The notes beneath the pieces were generated by a model that saw nothing but the letters and a program-made list of their open reading frames with translations, did not search any database and was not told where the DNA came from. Source: Candidatus Moraniibacteriota bacterium (GTDB lineage: Bacteria; Patescibacteriota; Minisyncoccia; Moranbacterales; UBA11712). From it: DNA of 39,980 nt. How positions within the stretch are numbered: position 1 is the stretch's first letter; every line of letters begins with the position of its first letter. Shown one piece after another: positions 21,755 to 30,449 of the stretch. The stretch is taken from the NCBI GenBank assembly GCA_030679895.1, contig JAUXSN010000027.1, positions 1-39,980 of the forward strand. Direction: 5' to 3'. The position numbers and the translations under genes were made by a program.

Positions 21755-21792
21755 AAAAAAGAATTACGTACCTAGATACGTAATTCTTTTTT
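21755..21792. terminator. Bidirectional terminator between convergent genes
   Basis: A perfect 16-bp stem (arms 21755-21770 and 21777-21792) starts with six A and ends with six T around loop CCTAGA. It can end transcription from both the radical SAM gene (+) and the TPR gene (-). Confidence 0.9.
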
Positions 21793-21812
21793 GTTGGGTA
21801 AAGATAGAAAAA

Positions 21813-23555
21813 CTATTTTCCTTGCGCTTTGGCTTCGATGACCTGGACGTTTTGTTTCAAATTTTCGTCGTTTGGGTTGATTTCAGCCGCTTTTTTGATG
21901 TTTTCGAGCGCCAGATCGTATTGTTCCGCGTTGAAATAGATGGCGGCCAGGTTTTGGTATGACTGCCAGAGCTGCGGGTTGAGTTCGAGCGCTTTTTGAA
22001 AATATTCAACCGCTTTGTCATTTTCTCCGATTGTCTGGTAGGTATTTCCAAGGTTATGATAGGCGTCGGCATAATTGGGATTTATGTCAATCGCCTTTTG
22101 GAATTCTTCGATGGCTTTGGCGTAATCTTTCTGCCTCGCATAAACATCTCCCAGGTTATTGTGGATCTGCTGGCCGGAAGGAGCGACTTGGGCGGTGGCA
22201 ATCCAGAGAGTGTCTTCACTTTTCCAGTCCTGGTTGCGGGAGATAGTCCGCACAGATAAAGAAGCGACAATAACCACAAGAGCAAAATAGCCGACCATTT
22301 TGCTGTTCTCATTCAGCTTTATAAAACGATCAAAAAGCATGGCAACAACAACAAGGATTCCCAATGTTCCGAGATAAACATATCGCTCGGCGACGATCCA
22401 GGAAATTTTGAAGGGCGTGAGAGTGGGAAGGAGCGTGACGGGGAAAAATGCCAACCAAAAGAAAATGTTTTTGTTTTTGCGCCAGCTCCAGATAATCGCG
22501 CCGGCAAAAACCAAGAAAATGAAAAACAAAATAAAATACTGTCCCTGGGAAAACGACATTTCTGTTTGGTAGAGCGTAAGCCGCTCCGGCCAAAAAATGA
22601 GTTTCAAGTAAGAGCCGATTGCCACCGGAATCTGAACTAATGGATTATACATTCCGCCGCCTGCTTGATATGACTGCGATTCAACAGCTGACACCCGATA
22701 GCCGATTTTTGTCGCGTATAAAATCAAAAGAAATAAGTTTATTGAAAAAAAAGGCATTATTTTTTTCCAGTTGTATTTAAAACTGCCAAAGGCCAGCTCA
22801 TAAAGCGCGAAAACCAAAAAGAGAGCCATCGCATTTCCCGAAGACAGAAGAGTAAGCACATAAAAAGCAATTGAGTAATAAAGATATTTTTGATTGTCTT
22901 TTGAAAACAGATAATACAGAAAAGAAAGAAGAAAGAAAAAAGCATACATCGAATAAGGACTCCCTGAAATCCAAGAAACCGATTCGATAAGAATAGGATG
23001 AACTGCAAAAAGAGATGCGGCAATAATTGCAATGCGCTTATCTATCGACAAAGACAAAAGAAGATATATCAAAATGACGCATCCGAGGTGTGAGAGGATA
23101 TTGATTATGCGAAAGGTGAACGGGTGCATCCCGCCGATGTGGAAAGCGATGAACTGAAAAAAAGCCGAGAGCGAAAAATGCATGGGACCGCCAAAAACGC
23201 TGGAAAAATTTCCAATATTCGCATTTTTGACAAAACCAGCGATATCATCGGATACGAACCCGTTGAAAAAAGAGTTGAAATAAGAAACAAAAACCAGAAG
23301 AGCAAGAAATGTCAGCACCACTCGATTTTCGCGGAAAAAATTCAAAAAGCTGAAAGAGGCTGTTGATTGTCCCGAGGACGATTCGGCCGCAAAGCGGTTT
23401 CTCACAAACCGCTCGTATTTTTCCGGTGACCATCTTTTTTTGAGATAGTCCAAAATTTCGCTTTCAGGAAGATCCAAATCCGTGGCTATTTTTGAAATAG
23501 GATAATTTCGCAGGTTTTTCTTTATATAATTTTTCTGGGAGTTGTTGAGGCCCAT
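21813..23555 (-). CDS. GT-C-type membrane glycosyltransferase with N-terminal HTH-like segment and C-terminal TPRs
   Basis: A 580-aa protein in three parts. Residues ~1-55 look like a helix-turn-helix (YPISKIATDLDLPESEILDYLKKR). Residues ~75-440 are polytopic with 9-10 helices, and the first outer loop has NSFFNGFVSDDIAGF, where the DD pair is typical of GT-C enzymes such as PMT/TMTC mannosyltransferases. Residues ~450-580 hold three or more TPRs (NNLGDVYARQKDYAKAIEEF, YHNLGNTYQTIGENDKAVEY, YQNLAAIYFNAEQYDLALEN). TMTC-like enzymes glycosylate proteins from lipid-linked sugars. It is the only opposite-strand gene in the cluster and has its own strong promoter. No Shine-Dalgarno is seen. Confidence 0.82.
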   Translation of the reverse strand: MGLNNSQKNYIKKNLRNYPISKIATDLDLPESEILDYLKKRWSPEKYERFVRNRFAAESSSGQSTASFSFLNFFRENRVVLTFLALLVFVSYFNSFFNGFVSDDIAGFVKNANIGNFSSVFGGPMHFSLSAFFQFIAFHIGGMHPFTFRIINILSHLGCVILIYLLLSLSIDKRIAIIAASLFAVHPILIESVSWISGSPYSMYAFFFLLSFLYYLFSKDNQKYLYYSIAFYVLTLLSSGNAMALFLVFALYELAFGSFKYNWKKIMPFFSINLFLLILYATKIGYRVSAVESQSYQAGGGMYNPLVQIPVAIGSYLKLIFWPERLTLYQTEMSFSQGQYFILFFIFLVFAGAIIWSWRKNKNIFFWLAFFPVTLLPTLTPFKISWIVAERYVYLGTLGILVVVAMLFDRFIKLNENSKMVGYFALVVIVASLSVRTISRNQDWKSEDTLWIATAQVAPSGQQIHNNLGDVYARQKDYAKAIEEFQKAIDINPNYADAYHNLGNTYQTIGENDKAVEYFQKALELNPQLWQSYQNLAAIYFNAEQYDLALENIKKAAEINPNDENLKQNVQVIEAKAQGK

Positions 23556-23596
23556 AAAAGTGGATTTTTTAGTAGTCTTAGGATAGTATTATATAT

Positions 23597-23625
23597 ATTA
23601 TACCTAGATTATTGAAGAATCTCAA
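23597..23625 (-). promoter_or_regulatory. Strong sigma70-type promoter for the GT-C/TPR gene
   Basis: On the minus strand, TTGAGA (23625-23620) and TATAAT (23602-23597) have exactly 17-nt spacing. Transcription would start near 23590, about 35 nt before the start codon at 23555. The -35 box lies in the left arm of the inverted repeat 23611-23759. Confidence 0.7.
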
Positions 23626-23759
23626 TTTTTTCCTCACCCAAACTCGCTTGACGATTTTTGTGGCTAAAAAATACTAGCAACGCACACATAAAGCGGATTT
23701 TTTAGACAAAAATCGCAAGCTCAAACATGGGCATGAGCAAAAAATTGAAATTCTTCAAT
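23611..23759. repeat. Long imperfect inverted repeat in the divergent intergenic region
   Basis: The left arm starts ATTGAAGAATCTCAATTTTTT (23611 on; first 20 bases ATTGAAGAATCTCAATTTTT) and the right arm is its near complement ending TTGAAATTCTTCAAT at 23759. Pairing continues through CGATTTTTG and CTAAAAAAT with small gaps. Arms of about 62-65 nt surround a loop of about 20 nt. It fills most of the 212-nt gap between the divergent genes at 23555 and 23768. A folded RNA, an operator region or a small non-autonomous mobile element are all possible. Confidence 0.75.
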
Positions 23760-23767
23760 TATTTAGT

Positions 23768-24574
23768 ATGCTGGTTTCTGTCATTATAACAACAAAAAAC
23801 GAAGAAAGGAATATCGGGAATTGCCTCGAATCTGTTTTGGCGCAAGTTTTTCCGGCGGAAAATATCGAAACAATCGTGGTTGACAACAATTCGACCGACA
23901 AAACGAAAGAAATAGCTCTCAAATATACTCAAAAAGTATTCACATATGGGCCGGAAAGGTCGGCCCAGAAAAATTTCGGAATCCGGAAATCAAAAGGCGA
24001 ATACTTTCTCCATCTCGACGCGGATATGGTTTTGAGCGAAAATGTTGTGAAAGAATGCGTAGAAAAAGTTTCAAGTGATAAAAATATCATTGCCCTCTTT
24101 ATTTCGGAAATTGTGGCGGGGAAAGGTTTTTTTTTAAAAGTCCGGCGGTTTGAAAGGAGTTTTTATGATGGGACGGTGATTGACGCGGTGCGTTTTATTC
24201 AAAAAGAAAAATTTTTGGAAGCGGGCGGGTTTGACGAAAAACTTTATGCTTGTGAAGATTGGGATCTCGACAAGCGGCTCAAAAAATTGGGAAAATTCGA
24301 TATCGTGAAAAGCCCGCTCTATCACAACGAAGAGGGATTCAGCCTCAAAAAATATCTCGCTAAAAAAGGATATTATTCAAAAAATATGGATATCTATATC
24401 AAAAAATGGGGAAAAAACGACCCGGATGTCAAAAAACAATTTGGATTTTATTATCGGTTTATCGGAGTATTCGTCGAAAACGGGAAATGGAAAAAACTGT
24501 TGCGACATCCAATTTTGACCGCGGGAATGTATTTTTTGAAATTTTTGGTTGGCATAAAATTTTTATTAAGATGA
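23768..24574 (+). CDS. Family 2 glycosyltransferase
   Basis: A 268-aa GT2 enzyme: start LVSVIITTKNEERNIGNCLE, nucleotide-binding region VVDNNSTDKTKEI, metal-binding LHLDADMVLS (~76-85), and acceptor-side EDWDLDKRLKKLG. The last ~20 residues are mildly hydrophobic. It likely transfers a sugar from a nucleotide donor to the growing surface glycan. The start at 23768 is fixed by the conserved beta-1 strand, which begins at residue 2. Its stop overlaps the next start as ATGA. No good promoter lies directly before it; the only nearby structure is the inverted repeat. Confidence 0.9.
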   Translation: MLVSVIITTKNEERNIGNCLESVLAQVFPAENIETIVVDNNSTDKTKEIALKYTQKVFTYGPERSAQKNFGIRKSKGEYFLHLDADMVLSENVVKECVEKVSSDKNIIALFISEIVAGKGFFLKVRRFERSFYDGTVIDAVRFIQKEKFLEAGGFDEKLYACEDWDLDKRLKKLGKFDIVKSPLYHNEEGFSLKKYLAKKGYYSKNMDIYIKKWGKNDPDVKKQFGFYYRFIGVFVENGKWKKLLRHPILTAGMYFLKFLVGIKFLLR

Positions 24575-25581
24575 ACAATCTAAAATTCAGCATCTTGATT
24601 CCAACCTATAACGGCGCTAGAGTGATCGGCGATACTTTGCGCAGCATTTTGTCACAAAGCTTTCATGATTTTGAAATAATTGTCCAAGATGATGCTTCTT
24701 CTGATCATACCATTGAAGTTATCAAAGCTTTCAATGAACCGCGCATAATTATATTCAAGAACGAAAAAAATCTCGGCTATCCTGGAAATCTTGAGAGCCT
24801 TAGTGAAAAGGGAGTTGGGGATATTATATATCTCATGGGACAGGACGATATTTTGGGAAAAGACGCGCTCCTCGAAACCTATGAGGCATTCAATGTGTCG
24901 GATGATATCGGTGCGGTGGCCCGGCCATATTTTTGGTTCGATGAAAAAATAGAAAAACCTGTGCGGGCCACAAGACAATTGAATCCGGAAAAGAATGAAT
25001 TAGTCACAATAAATGATGATTTTAAGAGATTAATTTTGATCATTGACGTGGCGGGACAGCTTTCGGGACTTGCTATGAGAAGAAAATATATTGACACGTC
25101 GTTCCACGAGGACATTTTTCCTTGCCACGTTTATCCGTTCATTGCTATTCTCAAGAAGCACCCGATTGTTTTTCTCAAAGACTATAATCTTGCCGTACGG
25201 ATCCGAAGCAGCCAGTGCCGGAGCGTTTCTTCAATATACGACAAGTCTCCGATTGAAAGCTGGGTCGATTTTTTCAACAGCGTTTTTCCGGGAGCCGAAT
25301 TTGAAGAGTTCAGAAAATACGCCATCAAAAATTACGTCGCCAAAAATTACGTCGGCCTGGTCCAGATCAGAAATTATGCGAGATATAAATATCTGTTGCG
25401 GGAGATAGGAAAACTTCTGAAATACCGCCCCGAAAACATTGTCAGTCCGGCATTTTGGTTTTTCAGTTTGGGATGTATGATAACTCCGCCGTATATCCTT
25501 ATCTCGCTCGTTGATTGGTACAAAAGCAAAATAAATTCGAAAAAATTGAAGCATATAAAATTCAACTATAAGTTGAAATGA
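24571..25581 (+). CDS. Family 2 glycosyltransferase
   Basis: A 336-aa GT2 protein. ATG 24571 is chosen over an upstream in-frame start at 24406, because the GT2 fold begins at FSILIPTYNGARVIGDTLRS just after this ATG and because it forms an ATGA overlap with the previous gene. Motifs: ILSQSFHDFEIIVQDDASSD and MGQDDILGKDALLE (the DD metal site). A C-terminal hydrophobic stretch (FWFFSLGCMITPPYILISLV) may attach to the membrane. A small duplication encodes KNYVAKNYV near residue 253. Donor and acceptor are unknown. Confidence 0.88.
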   Translation: MNNLKFSILIPTYNGARVIGDTLRSILSQSFHDFEIIVQDDASSDHTIEVIKAFNEPRIIIFKNEKNLGYPGNLESLSEKGVGDIIYLMGQDDILGKDALLETYEAFNVSDDIGAVARPYFWFDEKIEKPVRATRQLNPEKNELVTINDDFKRLILIIDVAGQLSGLAMRRKYIDTSFHEDIFPCHVYPFIAILKKHPIVFLKDYNLAVRIRSSQCRSVSSIYDKSPIESWVDFFNSVFPGAEFEEFRKYAIKNYVAKNYVGLVQIRNYARYKYLLREIGKLLKYRPENIVSPAFWFFSLGCMITPPYILISLVDWYKSKINSKKLKHIKFNYKLK

Positions 25582-26252
25582 AAAAAATAATCGACAAAAT
25601 TTATCATTCCAGATTTTTTTCAAGCATTTTCCGCACGACGGTTTTTTGCCTCAAAAAAGAGCTTCGGGACTGCAAGAGCGTCCTCGATCTCGGTTGTGGG
25701 CCGTCTTCGCCTCTCAAATACTGCGAAAATATCAAATACAGTATCGGGGTGGAAACATTCGGACCTGCCATCGAAGAATCGAAAAAAGGAAAAATTCACA
25801 CCGAATACATCGAAAAAGAAGTTGAGGAAGTCGACTTTCCGGAAAATAGTTTTGATGCTGTCATTATGATCGAGGTTATTGAGCATCTTCCCGAAAATAT
25901 TGGTTATGCTATGCTAAAAAAAGCCGATAAGTGGGCGAAAAAAAAAGTAATTGTCTCCACGCCCAACGGATTTTTGCCGCAAAAAGCGCTTGGCGATAAT
26001 TCATTTCAAAAACATCTTTCGGGTTGGAGCATCGAGACAATGAAGAAGAATGGATTTCGTTGTCGGGGGTTGTCCGGTCTCAAATGGCTTCATCGAGAAT
26101 CTCCACTCGGCGTGGCAGGAAACGATTTTACAGCTTCAATCCGTTTTCGTCCCAGATTTTTCTGGTTTATTATTGCCACGTTGAGCCAGTTCATCACTTA
26201 TCTGTTTCCCGCTTGCGCTTTTGAAATATTTTGCGTAAAAAAAATAAAATGA
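25578..26252 (+). CDS. Class I SAM-dependent methyltransferase
   Basis: A 224-aa methyltransferase with motif I VLDLGCGPSSPL (~37-48), an acidic residue after beta-2 (GVETFGPAIEE), FDAVIMIEVIEHLPENIG (motif IV, ~95-112) and VIVSTPNGFLPQKA (~133-146). This is the Methyltransf_11/23 pattern, common for small-molecule or sugar O-methylation. It overlaps both neighbours by 4 nt (ATGA), so it is translated with glycosyltransferase and acyltransferase genes. A glycan target is inferred from context. Confidence 0.88.
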   Translation: MKKIIDKIYHSRFFSSIFRTTVFCLKKELRDCKSVLDLGCGPSSPLKYCENIKYSIGVETFGPAIEESKKGKIHTEYIEKEVEEVDFPENSFDAVIMIEVIEHLPENIGYAMLKKADKWAKKKVIVSTPNGFLPQKALGDNSFQKHLSGWSIETMKKNGFRCRGLSGLKWLHRESPLGVAGNDFTASIRFRPRFFWFIIATLSQFITYLFPACAFEIFCVKKIK

Positions 26253-26845
26253 ATATATTCAGCAAAATTGTCGCTTGCCTAATTTCCGTTCCGGCAAGGA
26301 TCAAGGGAATGAAATTTGGAAAAAACAGCTTCATCGGTCCGGGTTATGCCGTGGCTCCGATTCTCAAGGGAGTTGCTCTGGAAAATAATGTCGTCATTGG
26401 AAGAAATGCGTGGTTTGATATTTCAAGAAAAACGAAAGGAGGCCAAATTATTGTTGGAGACGGAACGCAGGCGGGAAGAAACTTGGTGGCCTCGGCGTGT
26501 AAAAAAATATCTATCGGAAAAAAATGCTTGCTTTCATATAATGTCACACTTGTTGATCATGATCACGATGTTTTTGATCCGAATGTTTCTCCGATGGATG
26601 CCGGCATAACCGAAGGAAAAGAAATAACAATCGAAGACGAGTGTTTCGTCGGCGCCCATTCTTTTATCCTCAAGGGTATTCGGCTGGGAAAACATTGCGT
26701 AGTTGGAGCAAACAGCGTCGTCACAAAATCTTTTCCCGCCTATTCAGTGATCGCCGGAAATCCGGCAAAATTGATCAAAATATTGAAACAAGAAGAACAT
26801 TATGGAGAACGAACAGCAAACTTCCGTGATCATGCCGGTGCATAA
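26249..26845 (+). CDS. Left-handed beta-helix (hexapeptide) acyltransferase
   Basis: A 198-aa protein of the LbetaH family, which includes serine, maltose and colanic-acid O-acetyltransferases. Hexapeptide turns recur from ~25 onward (GKNSFIGPG, VALENNVVIGRNAW, IIVGDGTQAGRNLV, ISIGKKCLLSYNVTLVDHD, ITIEDECFVGAHSFILKGI, VVGANSVVTKSF, VIAGNPAKLIK). His in VDHDHDV is the likely catalytic residue. It probably adds an acetyl group to a glycan residue. ATG 26249 is favoured over a TTG at 26231 because it gives the ATGA overlap with the methyltransferase. It overlaps the next gene by 44 nt. Confidence 0.9.
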   Translation: MNIFSKIVACLISVPARIKGMKFGKNSFIGPGYAVAPILKGVALENNVVIGRNAWFDISRKTKGGQIIVGDGTQAGRNLVASACKKISIGKKCLLSYNVTLVDHDHDVFDPNVSPMDAGITEGKEITIEDECFVGAHSFILKGIRLGKHCVVGANSVVTKSFPAYSVIAGNPAKLIKILKQEEHYGERTANFRDHAGA

Positions 26846-27755
26846 CGGAGAATCCACTCTTGAAAAAACACTGGAAAGCCTCCTTGCGGAGTCGAAGAAA
26901 TTTGATGAGCTTATTATTATTGACGACGCCTCAAGCGATGGGTCGGTTCAAGCAATCAAAGAATATCTGCATGAAAAACAAAGTTACACGTTGATCCAAA
27001 ACGAAAAACAAAAAGGACTTGCAGCTTCCTACAACGAAGGGATAAAAGCGGCCAAATGCGACCTTATTGTTACGCTTCATCAGGATATAGTTCTTGAAAA
27101 AAAAGCTCTTGAAAAATTGGTCGAACCGTTTGCGGATGAAAAGGTCGTTGCTTCAACTCATGTGGTTTCGCATCCAATGGAAATATGGAGCAAGTATAAT
27201 TTCTGGCAGAAATGTTTTTTCGCGAGGCTGGCCGGAAAAGATTTTTCGGGAATTGACGGAAAATTTGATTGTTTCCGAAAAAGCGCTCTCGAAAAAGCGG
27301 GATTATTTGATGAAGTTAATTTTAGAACAGCCGGAGAAGACGGAGATATAGTGTATAAACTAAAAAAAATCGGAAAAGCGGTTGTTACGGAAGCAAAAAT
27401 CATCCACCTTCACAAAATCGACCCGCGCTTCAGCTGGAAAGACATAATTTACAAGCAGGCGCAATATTCGGAAGCGCAGGGAGCGCTTTTCGCCCGGGGA
27501 AGAATTCGGGGAGTCAAGCCGCTGGCAAAAACTTTTTTCAGGGAAATGCTACTGGTTTCGCTATTTATTCCATATCTGAATATTTTATCCGTCTTGCTGA
27601 TCCTGCTTTATTCGCTTCTTTACACAAAACCGGTTTTCGCGAAGGAATACCGGGACAAAAGAATTATGATCCTGCCTTTTCTCAATATATTTTTATTGTT
27701 CGTCAGTTTCACTTATTTGTTTAAAGGATTTATTTATGGAAAACAAAAAATCTAG
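26802..27755 (+). CDS. Family 2 glycosyltransferase with C-terminal membrane helices
   Basis: A 317-aa GT2 protein: TSVIMPVHNGESTLEKTLES, IIDDASSDGSVQAI, and TLHQDIVLEKKAL, where the usual DxD is HQD. The acceptor-side region has NFRTAGEDGDIVYKLKKIG. Two hydrophobic segments at the end (~245-270 and ~285-312) anchor it. The start codon lies 44 nt inside the previous gene; the GT2 fold begins at residue 7, so no later ATG would give a complete domain. It overlaps the next gene by 20 nt. Confidence 0.87.
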   Translation: MENEQQTSVIMPVHNGESTLEKTLESLLAESKKFDELIIIDDASSDGSVQAIKEYLHEKQSYTLIQNEKQKGLAASYNEGIKAAKCDLIVTLHQDIVLEKKALEKLVEPFADEKVVASTHVVSHPMEIWSKYNFWQKCFFARLAGKDFSGIDGKFDCFRKSALEKAGLFDEVNFRTAGEDGDIVYKLKKIGKAVVTEAKIIHLHKIDPRFSWKDIIYKQAQYSEAQGALFARGRIRGVKPLAKTFFREMLLVSLFIPYLNILSVLLILLYSLLYTKPVFAKEYRDKRIMILPFLNIFLLFVSFTYLFKGFIYGKQKI

Positions 27756-28719
27756 ATTGGAACACGAACAAGAAAACCTTGTTAGCGTTGTAATGACAAG
27801 CTATAACAAGCAAAAATTTATCGGTGAACAGCTTCACAGCATCAAGTATCAAACTCACAAAAATTGGGAACTTATCATAGCGGATGATTGTTCGACTGAC
27901 GATTCCGATGAGGCCATACAAAAATTTATCAAAGAAAATAAAGATCATAAGATAATTTACATAAAAAACAACACCAATCTGGGTCTTGTAAAAAATTTCG
28001 AAAACGGCCTTCGGTATGCTTCGGGGGAATATATCGCTATTTGCGATTCAGATGACATATGGCTCAAAGATAAGCTGGAAAAAGAATTGCAATTCCTGAA
28101 AGATGGAAATTATGGAATGGTCTATTCCGATCTGGTGGTTGTCGATGAAAATTTGAAAGTGATAAAAAAATCTTTTCTGAAAAACTATTTATCTCCTTTC
28201 AGCAACCAAAGAAATGACACTTTCAATGAATTGATCAACGAAAACCATATGGTTGGATCAACGATCTTGTTTGATGCTAAATTGAAAAATGTCCTAATGC
28301 CTTTTTCAAGATTCGGTATTCATGATCACTGGGTCGCAATTATTTTTTCCATTTTTTCCACCATCGGATATCTCGACAAGCCAACGGTATTATACAGGCA
28401 GCACTCGGACAACCTGATCGGCGCCAATAAATATTCAATTGGCAGGCTACTTACGAAGAAAAATAAAATATTTCTGGAAAAACATTCGGAGCTGAAAAAA
28501 AATAGCCTGTCTTTTTTAAAAGATCTGTCAAATGTGGCGGGGATAGACGATGAAATTTTGGGAATCATCAATAAGAAAATCGAAAAAACGCAAATACTGG
28601 TTGAATATTTGTCAAAAGTGAAAAGCAGAAAAACAATCTTTTGGAAATGTTTGTTCAGGTTGTGGAAGTTGAATGCTTTTAGGGAGATGCTGCAAATAAT
28701 TTATTTTACAATTTATTGA
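27736..28719 (+). CDS. Family 2 glycosyltransferase
   Basis: A 327-aa soluble-looking GT2 enzyme: LVSVVMTSYNKQKFIGEQLH, ELIIADDCSTDDSDEAIQ, ICDSDDIWLKDKLEKE (the DSDD metal site) and PFSRFGIHDHWVAIIFS with a HDH pattern. YRQHSDNLIGA is typical of rhamnosyl- or galactosyltransferase-like GT2 proteins. The C-terminal ~100 residues are helical and basic. It probably acts at the inner membrane face on the glycan intermediate; the sugar is unknown. Confidence 0.88.
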   Translation: MENKKSRLEHEQENLVSVVMTSYNKQKFIGEQLHSIKYQTHKNWELIIADDCSTDDSDEAIQKFIKENKDHKIIYIKNNTNLGLVKNFENGLRYASGEYIAICDSDDIWLKDKLEKELQFLKDGNYGMVYSDLVVVDENLKVIKKSFLKNYLSPFSNQRNDTFNELINENHMVGSTILFDAKLKNVLMPFSRFGIHDHWVAIIFSIFSTIGYLDKPTVLYRQHSDNLIGANKYSIGRLLTKKNKIFLEKHSELKKNSLSFLKDLSNVAGIDDEILGIINKKIEKTQILVEYLSKVKSRKTIFWKCLFRLWKLNAFREMLQIIYFTIY

Positions 28720-28720
28720 A

Positions 28721-29731
28721 ATGAAAAAAAGAATATTCCCGATATTTAACAAAATTTTAGCATTTTTTCCGATATCGCAACGGAATTTGGCTAAGATATC
28801 CAATTGGGCGAATTTATTTTATCTCGCTTTGACAAAGGGGGGCAGCTATACCATCCGGCATCAGGATTTTTATGATTACTCCGCGAGTTTTTTTGAAAAT
28901 TATCTATTCACCGGAGAAGCGGACGGGAGAATTGAAAACCTGAAAAACAGCCTTGACGTTGACAGCCAGAATCTGATTGACAAGGTTTTGAAAAGGCAGA
29001 GGTATATTTTTACCCATAATCTTATAGACAACAGGCTTATGTTTGATCCTGAAGAGATTAAGGAACAAAAAATCATCGAGAATTTTCGCAGAAAAGCCCG
29101 TCTTTCTCCGGAAATAAGCCTGTGTCCGGAAGCTTTTTATTATCACCACGGATTAAAATTTTTGCCCGGCAAGATTTTGAAGGATATGGACGGCAAAGAT
29201 GCGATTGACGGCGGAGCCTATACCGGCGGTTCAGCCATGGTTTTTTGCAAGGAATATTCCTTTGGAAAAATTTACTCTTTTGAGCCGGAAAAACAAATTT
29301 ATGCCGGATTAGAAAAAAACATTGAAAAATATAGGATGAAAAATGTTGTTGCTGTGAACAAAGGCATTGGTTCAAAGGAGGGGACAGCAACTATGAAATA
29401 CCATGATTTGTCATCCCGCATCCATCCGGAGGGCGGTGAGGAAATAACAATAACAACAGTCGATGATTTTGTCAGGAGTGAAAATGCCAATGTCGGCTTG
29501 ATAAAATTCGACATTGAGGGATCGGAATTTAGCGGTTTGCGGGGAGCCCTTGACACAATTAGGCGTTTCAAGCCGGTTCTCTTGATCTCAATCTATCATT
29601 CAGGAAGAGATTTTTTTGAAATAAAGCCATATTTGGAAAGTCTTGATCTGGGATATAAATTCACTATAAAAAAATTAAATCCCGGCGCTTATGTAAACGA
29701 AGTAACGCTGATAGCCTACGCGGTTTCTTAA
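28721..29731 (+). CDS. FkbM family methyltransferase
   Basis: A 336-aa protein whose C-terminal ~200 residues form the FkbM domain: KDAIDGGAYTGGSAMVFCKE (SAM site, ~163-182), IYSFEPEKQIYAGLEKNIE, ITTVDDFV, LIKFDIEGSEFSGLRGA and KPVLLISIYHSGRDFF. FkbM enzymes O-methylate hydroxyls on polyketides and sugars. The N-terminal ~130 residues are helical and unassigned; they may contact the acceptor. Its start follows the previous stop by 1 nt. This is one of five methyltransferases in the cluster. Confidence 0.88.
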   Translation: MKKRIFPIFNKILAFFPISQRNLAKISNWANLFYLALTKGGSYTIRHQDFYDYSASFFENYLFTGEADGRIENLKNSLDVDSQNLIDKVLKRQRYIFTHNLIDNRLMFDPEEIKEQKIIENFRRKARLSPEISLCPEAFYYHHGLKFLPGKILKDMDGKDAIDGGAYTGGSAMVFCKEYSFGKIYSFEPEKQIYAGLEKNIEKYRMKNVVAVNKGIGSKEGTATMKYHDLSSRIHPEGGEEITITTVDDFVRSENANVGLIKFDIEGSEFSGLRGALDTIRRFKPVLLISIYHSGRDFFEIKPYLESLDLGYKFTIKKLNPGAYVNEVTLIAYAVS

Positions 29732-29747
29732 TTATCAAAACAATCTT

Positions 29748-30449
29748 ATGAGGAATTTCCTGAAGAAAATCATCATTTTCAATCGATTCATCAGCTATGA
29801 TGTAGTCAAGACGGAGGAATTCGTGAAGAAAGTCGCGCGCCAAATCGAAAAAAATTCGAAAATACTTGATGTTGGAGCCGGACTTTGCCCATATAAAAAA
29901 TATTTCCAGCATGCGGATTATGTTTCCCAAGATTTCTGCCTGAACGGAGATAATATGGATTGGGATTTCAGCCACATTAACATCAAATCGGATGTGCATG
30001 ATATGCCCGTTAAAGACAACTCTTTCGACTACATCTTATGCACTTTTGTGCTCGAGCACATAAAATATCCGCAAAAAGCCTTTCGCGAATTCTCGCGAAT
30101 TCTCAAGAAAAACGGAAAGCTTTTTCTGGTTGCGCCTCTTGTTGCCGGAGAACACCATGAACCTTTTGACTACTTCCGGTTTACAAAATACGGCCTGAAA
30201 TTGCTGGCTGAAGAAAACAATCTCAAAGTTATATCAATAAAAAAACAAGGCGGTTTCTTTATTTTTCTGTCCCAAACCATTACAAGCTTGCCACATTATT
30301 ATTTCAAGAACGATACAATTGAAAAAATGTTTTACATTTTATTATATCCCGTTAATTTTGTGATTGCCTTCATCTGTTATTTTTTGGACAAAATAGACAG
30401 AACAAAGATCATATTAAGCTATGAATGCATTTTCGAAAAAAAAGATTAG
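29748..30449 (+). CDS. Class I SAM-dependent methyltransferase
   Basis: A 233-aa methyltransferase with motif I ILDVGAGLCPYKKYF (~40-54), HDMPVKDNSFDYILCTFVLEH (~84-105, motif IV) and ILKKNGKLFLVAPLVAGEHH. EHHEPFDYFRFTKYGL is common in Methyltransf_11 proteins from polysaccharide clusters. A C-terminal hydrophobic stretch (MFYILLYPVNFVIAFICYFL) suggests membrane association. It overlaps the GT4 gene by 29 nt. Confidence 0.87.
   Translation: MRNFLKKIIIFNRFISYDVVKTEEFVKKVARQIEKNSKILDVGAGLCPYKKYFQHADYVSQDFCLNGDNMDWDFSHINIKSDVHDMPVKDNSFDYILCTFVLEHIKYPQKAFREFSRILKKNGKLFLVAPLVAGEHHEPFDYFRFTKYGLKLLAEENNLKVISIKKQGGFFIFLSQTITSLPHYYFKNDTIEKMFYILLYPVNFVIAFICYFLDKIDRTKIILSYECIFEKKD

Noticed and set aside
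24406-24570. Upstream extension of the GT2 gene at 24571
   Set aside because: It lies entirely inside the previous GT2 gene in another frame and adds no conserved residues; ATG 24571 gives the ATGA overlap.
25316-25352. Short duplication encoding KNYVAKNYV
   Set aside because: A two-unit in-frame duplication in a variable region; not structurally remarkable.
30081-30106. Tandem CGCGAATTCT repeat in a methyltransferase gene
   Set aside because: Only two 10-bp units encoding EFSRILK; explained by codon choice.
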